From contig JAMXBD010000575.1 in NCBI GenBank assembly GCA_024138025.1, forward strand, positions 372,001 to 436,000: a stretch of 64,000 nucleotides of DNA, in the 5' to 3' direction. Shown here piece after piece: positions 61,456 to 64,000 of this stretch. Each line of letters begins with the position of its first letter. Position 1 is the stretch's first letter. The translations under genes and the position numbers were made by a program. This DNA comes from Combretum micranthum (Eukaryota > Streptophyta > Magnoliopsida > Myrtales > Combretaceae). The notes beneath the pieces were generated by a model. That model saw only the letters and a list, made by a program, of their open reading frames with translations. It was not told the DNA's origin and did no database searches.

Positions 61456-61481
61456 GTTGTAATTGTATTGGTACAAATTGA

Positions 61482-61527
61482 TCAAACCAAATCAAATCGA
61501 ACCGAACCGAACCGAATCGAATCGAAT
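61482..61527. repeat. Pentanucleotide repeat (AACCG/AATCG)n in the CCB2 promoter
   Basis: About eight imperfect 5-bp units of CGAAC or CGAAT type, 79 bp upstream of the CCB2 start codon. Confidence 0.7.
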
Positions 61528-61605
61528 AAAGCCACTTTAGCCGAAAAAAGGTGAGAAAGGAGTCCGTTGCTCTGCATCTGCCAAATCACAGAGTAGGAAA
61601 GAATT

Positions 61606-64000
61606 ATGAGCGCCAGCGCACTCCATTTCAATTCCTTAACGATGGACCTAAGGTTCCCTCCATTTCAAACTTCCATTCCCAGCACAACCATCACCAGAAC
61701 AAGAACAAGAACACGTACCACCATCACCACCACCAAGATGAAGAAAACCAGCCGCACACCAGTCTTCTCTGCTTCCAAACCCAATCCCCCCCAACCCCAA
61801 CAGCAAACTAATCTTTCCGTTCTTCGCTTCACTCTCGGTAAGGTTCAAAATACTCAATAGTACGCTATTTGCTTGAATAATTTGAATCTTTCTTATATTT
61901 TTTCAGGAATTCCTGGTTTGGATGAGTCTTACTTGCCTCGATGGATTGGGTACGGATTCGGTTCGCTTTTGGTCTTGAACCACTTTGTTGCTTCGGATTC
62001 CGCTGGGATTGCGCCTGCTCAGCTGGTAAAGTTTTGATTTTGGTTGCTTGGGTTAGAGTTTTGATTGGAAAGAGTGAAATTGGTTGCATTTTGAGTTTCA
62101 AGTTTTGATCTTTATCCTCGAAGGTTGAGGTTTTTGATTGAAAGGAGTGAAATTGGCTGTGTTTGAGTTTGAAGTTTTGATTTGGATCCTTTACGGGTAG
62201 ATTTTGAAAGAAAGGAGTGAATTGGTTACTTTTTTGTTTCATGTTTTGATTTGAAGAAGGGAAATGGTTGCCTTTTGAATTCCAAATTTTTAATCATTTG
62301 GTTTTTACTGAAGGAGTCAATTGGTTGCAATCGAGTTTTAAGTTTTGATGTTGACGACTATTAGGATTCTGATTACAAGGTGTGAAATTGAGTTTCGTTT
62401 GAGTTCCAAGTTCGAATTTGTACTCTAGAGTTATGTTTATGATTGAAAGGAATGAAGCTGGTTCTGTTTGAATTCCAATTTTTGATCTTTATCTTACGGG
62501 GTGTAAACTTGGAATCTTGATTAGAACGAGTGAAATTGGCTGTGGTTTGAGGTTTTGAATCTTTTTATTTATGTTTTGGCTTTTGTTTGTGAATGAAGAG
62601 GACTGAAGCTTTGGGGCTTGCTCTTGCTGCTTTTTCAGTGCTTGTGCCCTACCTTGGAAAATTTCTTCCGGTATGATTGTTGCTCCCTTTTAGCTATTAA
62701 CTTGGAAAATATCAAAATGTAGTTAATGCTTCTGAAACATAAGAAGAATTTAGTTCATGCCATAGTTCTGGGATGTGATATTTTAATGATTGGAATGGTA
62801 ATAAACATACCCTGTGGATGTTTGCTCAAAAGATAAGAATGTTATGCTATAAAGTGGTCACTTTGTTCGAGGATAATATGCTCAAATAAGGGCAAAAATA
62901 GAATAGTTGTAAACAACATATCGAACTTTTTCTCTGCATTCTCAACAATATAAATATACTATGTTGCCAAAACAGCGACTATTACATATGTTGCTTGCAT
63001 AGGGGGGTAGAGAGAGAGAGAGAGAGAGAGAGAGAAAATTCATCAGCGCTACCTTTGTTATTCCAATTTCCTTATTTTGTGGTGTCCTTTTTCTTTGGTC
63101 CAATGTCTTCAATCTCAAGCAAATTAGTTTTGACTTTGTTTACAGGACTGTTATGCTTTGTTTTTGGGCAAGTTGTCAATATATATTAATATTTTTGTAT
63201 TAAGTTGCAAGGTTGCTAATGGGGATTAGGCTTATGAGAATCAATGGGTATGATTTTGGATCGGAAGAGTTAATTTGTGTGTTTTTCAAGTCAGATGATG
63301 TTGGTTTGCATGCACATAATCTGCCTAACATATATTCTAATATCATTTGGATCCAACTCAAACAAAGTCCATGGCAGATTCACAATCAATCACTAAGTAT
63401 TCGGCCAAAAAGAAAAAAAAAAATCACTAAGCAAATAACATTGGTCGTCTGCAGTAGTGATACTGTTGGATGCATTTGGAGGAGCAAAGTAATGTACTTA
63501 AAATGATCAAACTTGATGGTCACATACGTATTTGCTGAAGATGCTTATGCTTATTTACTAGAATGAGTTGCTCTTACCACTTTCAATTCATTACCCTTGA
63601 TGAGGGTTGGCAATGGGTCAGCCATTGAGGGTAGGATATTCAGACACTTTTTGGGGATCCTCTTAGTTCACTTTCTATTTCATGTGGTTTTAAATGGGGG
63701 AGCCAACAACATATTGTTTGTACTTCAGCCATCCATTTAATAGAGGAAAAAAAAAAAAAAAAAAAAACCCTATATTGCTTTCAATAATAATTTAGATTTT
63801 TGTATCTTAAGGTTTGACAAGCTGGTAGCAGGAATGACTAATGAATTTTGCAGGGTTCTAATTCAGTTAAGCAACTGACTTTGCCTGAAGGTACCAAGCA
63901 GATCTTTGTCATCTCACCCAGTTCATCAGATGCGGTGAAACAGGACCTGGCTTGGGCGACATTTGTCTTACTTCGGAATTCAAACACCACAGCTGTGGTA
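61606..64000 (+). CDS. CCB2: CCB2, cytochrome b6 heme-attachment factor (5' part, runs off window)
   Basis: Exons are 61606-61837, 61907-62025, 62599-62670 and 63854-64000 (continuing), with GT-AG borders and no frame breaks. The N-terminus of about 70 residues is rich in Ser, Thr, Arg and Pro and low in acidic residues, as expected for a chloroplast transit peptide. Then come NLSVLRFTLGIPGLDESYLP and the first membrane segment WIGYGFGSLLVLNHFVAS, a second hydrophobic segment ALGLALAAFSVLVPYLGKFL, and the stroma-type part GTKQIFVISPSSSDAVKQDL, AWATFVLLRN. About 190 of the usual ~275 residues are present. In Arabidopsis CCB2 works with CCB1, CCB3 and CCB4 in the thylakoid to attach heme c(i) covalently to cytochrome b6; that is family knowledge. 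The start ATG is the first in frame after a stop. The promoter is short, with a hAT-like element just upstream. Confidence 0.92.
63009..63035. repeat. (AG)n microsatellite in CCB2 intron 3
   Basis: Thirteen to fourteen AG units, non-coding, inside the 1.2-kb third intron. Confidence 0.9.

Noticed and set aside
1..64000. tRNA and rRNA genes
   Set aside because: I looked for the TTCGANTC-type T-loop with a paired acceptor and for rRNA core motifs and found none I could support by eye; a tRNAscan-SE run would settle it.

Overview
This window looks like nuclear DNA of a eudicot plant. It is AT-rich and sparsely genic, with GT-AG introns, long TE-filled intergenic stretches and three recognisable plant genes. 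I cannot name the species from sequence alone.

Genes. (1) An F-box/phloem-protein-2 gene of the PP2-A12/PP2-A13 type lies on + at 14058-18141 (three exons), preceded by a TATA-like box and a possible upstream ORF. (2) A SEUSS-family transcriptional adaptor gene, closest to SEUSS-LIKE 2 (SLK2), lies on - at 26324-21728. It has nine coding exons, at least one 5'UTR exon and two polyglutamine tracts. (3) The 5' part of CCB2, a thylakoid factor for heme attachment to cytochrome b6, lies on + at 61606-64000 and runs off the window. A short exon-like segment at 1899-2026 may be the last exon of an unrecognised gene. The three known genes belong to unrelated pathways, and nothing suggests they act together.

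Frame breaks. The PP2-A gene and the last exon of the SLK2 gene both carry several one- or two-base frame breaks, mostly at short homopolymers, while the protein on each side stays conserved. I read these mainly as assembly indel errors rather than two coincident pseudogenes. They break the apparent ORFs and must be checked before either gene is called dead.

Layout. 1-6.5 kb is AT-rich with old MITEs and a 1.15-kb tandem duplication. 6.5-12.6 kb is a tandem array of ~400-bp monomers, split by a 3.5-kb solo-LTR-like insertion with a 5-bp target duplication. 13.7-18.3 kb is the PP2-A gene, whose second intron holds ~13 copies of a ~110-bp repeat centred on an 18-bp palindrome. A long imperfect hairpin follows at 18.4-18.6 kb. 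21.7-27.4 kb is SLK2. 27.5-43 kb has no recognisable gene but several well-bounded non-autonomous DNA transposons: PIF/Harbinger-like with TAA target duplication, hAT-like with 8 bp, and Mutator-like with 9 bp. 43-61.5 kb is retroelement and hAT debris: an LTR-like block, a pair of direct repeats, a decayed Ty1/copia pol with 3' LTR-like sequence, and two copies of one hAT-like family, the second ending 150 bp before the CCB2 start codon.
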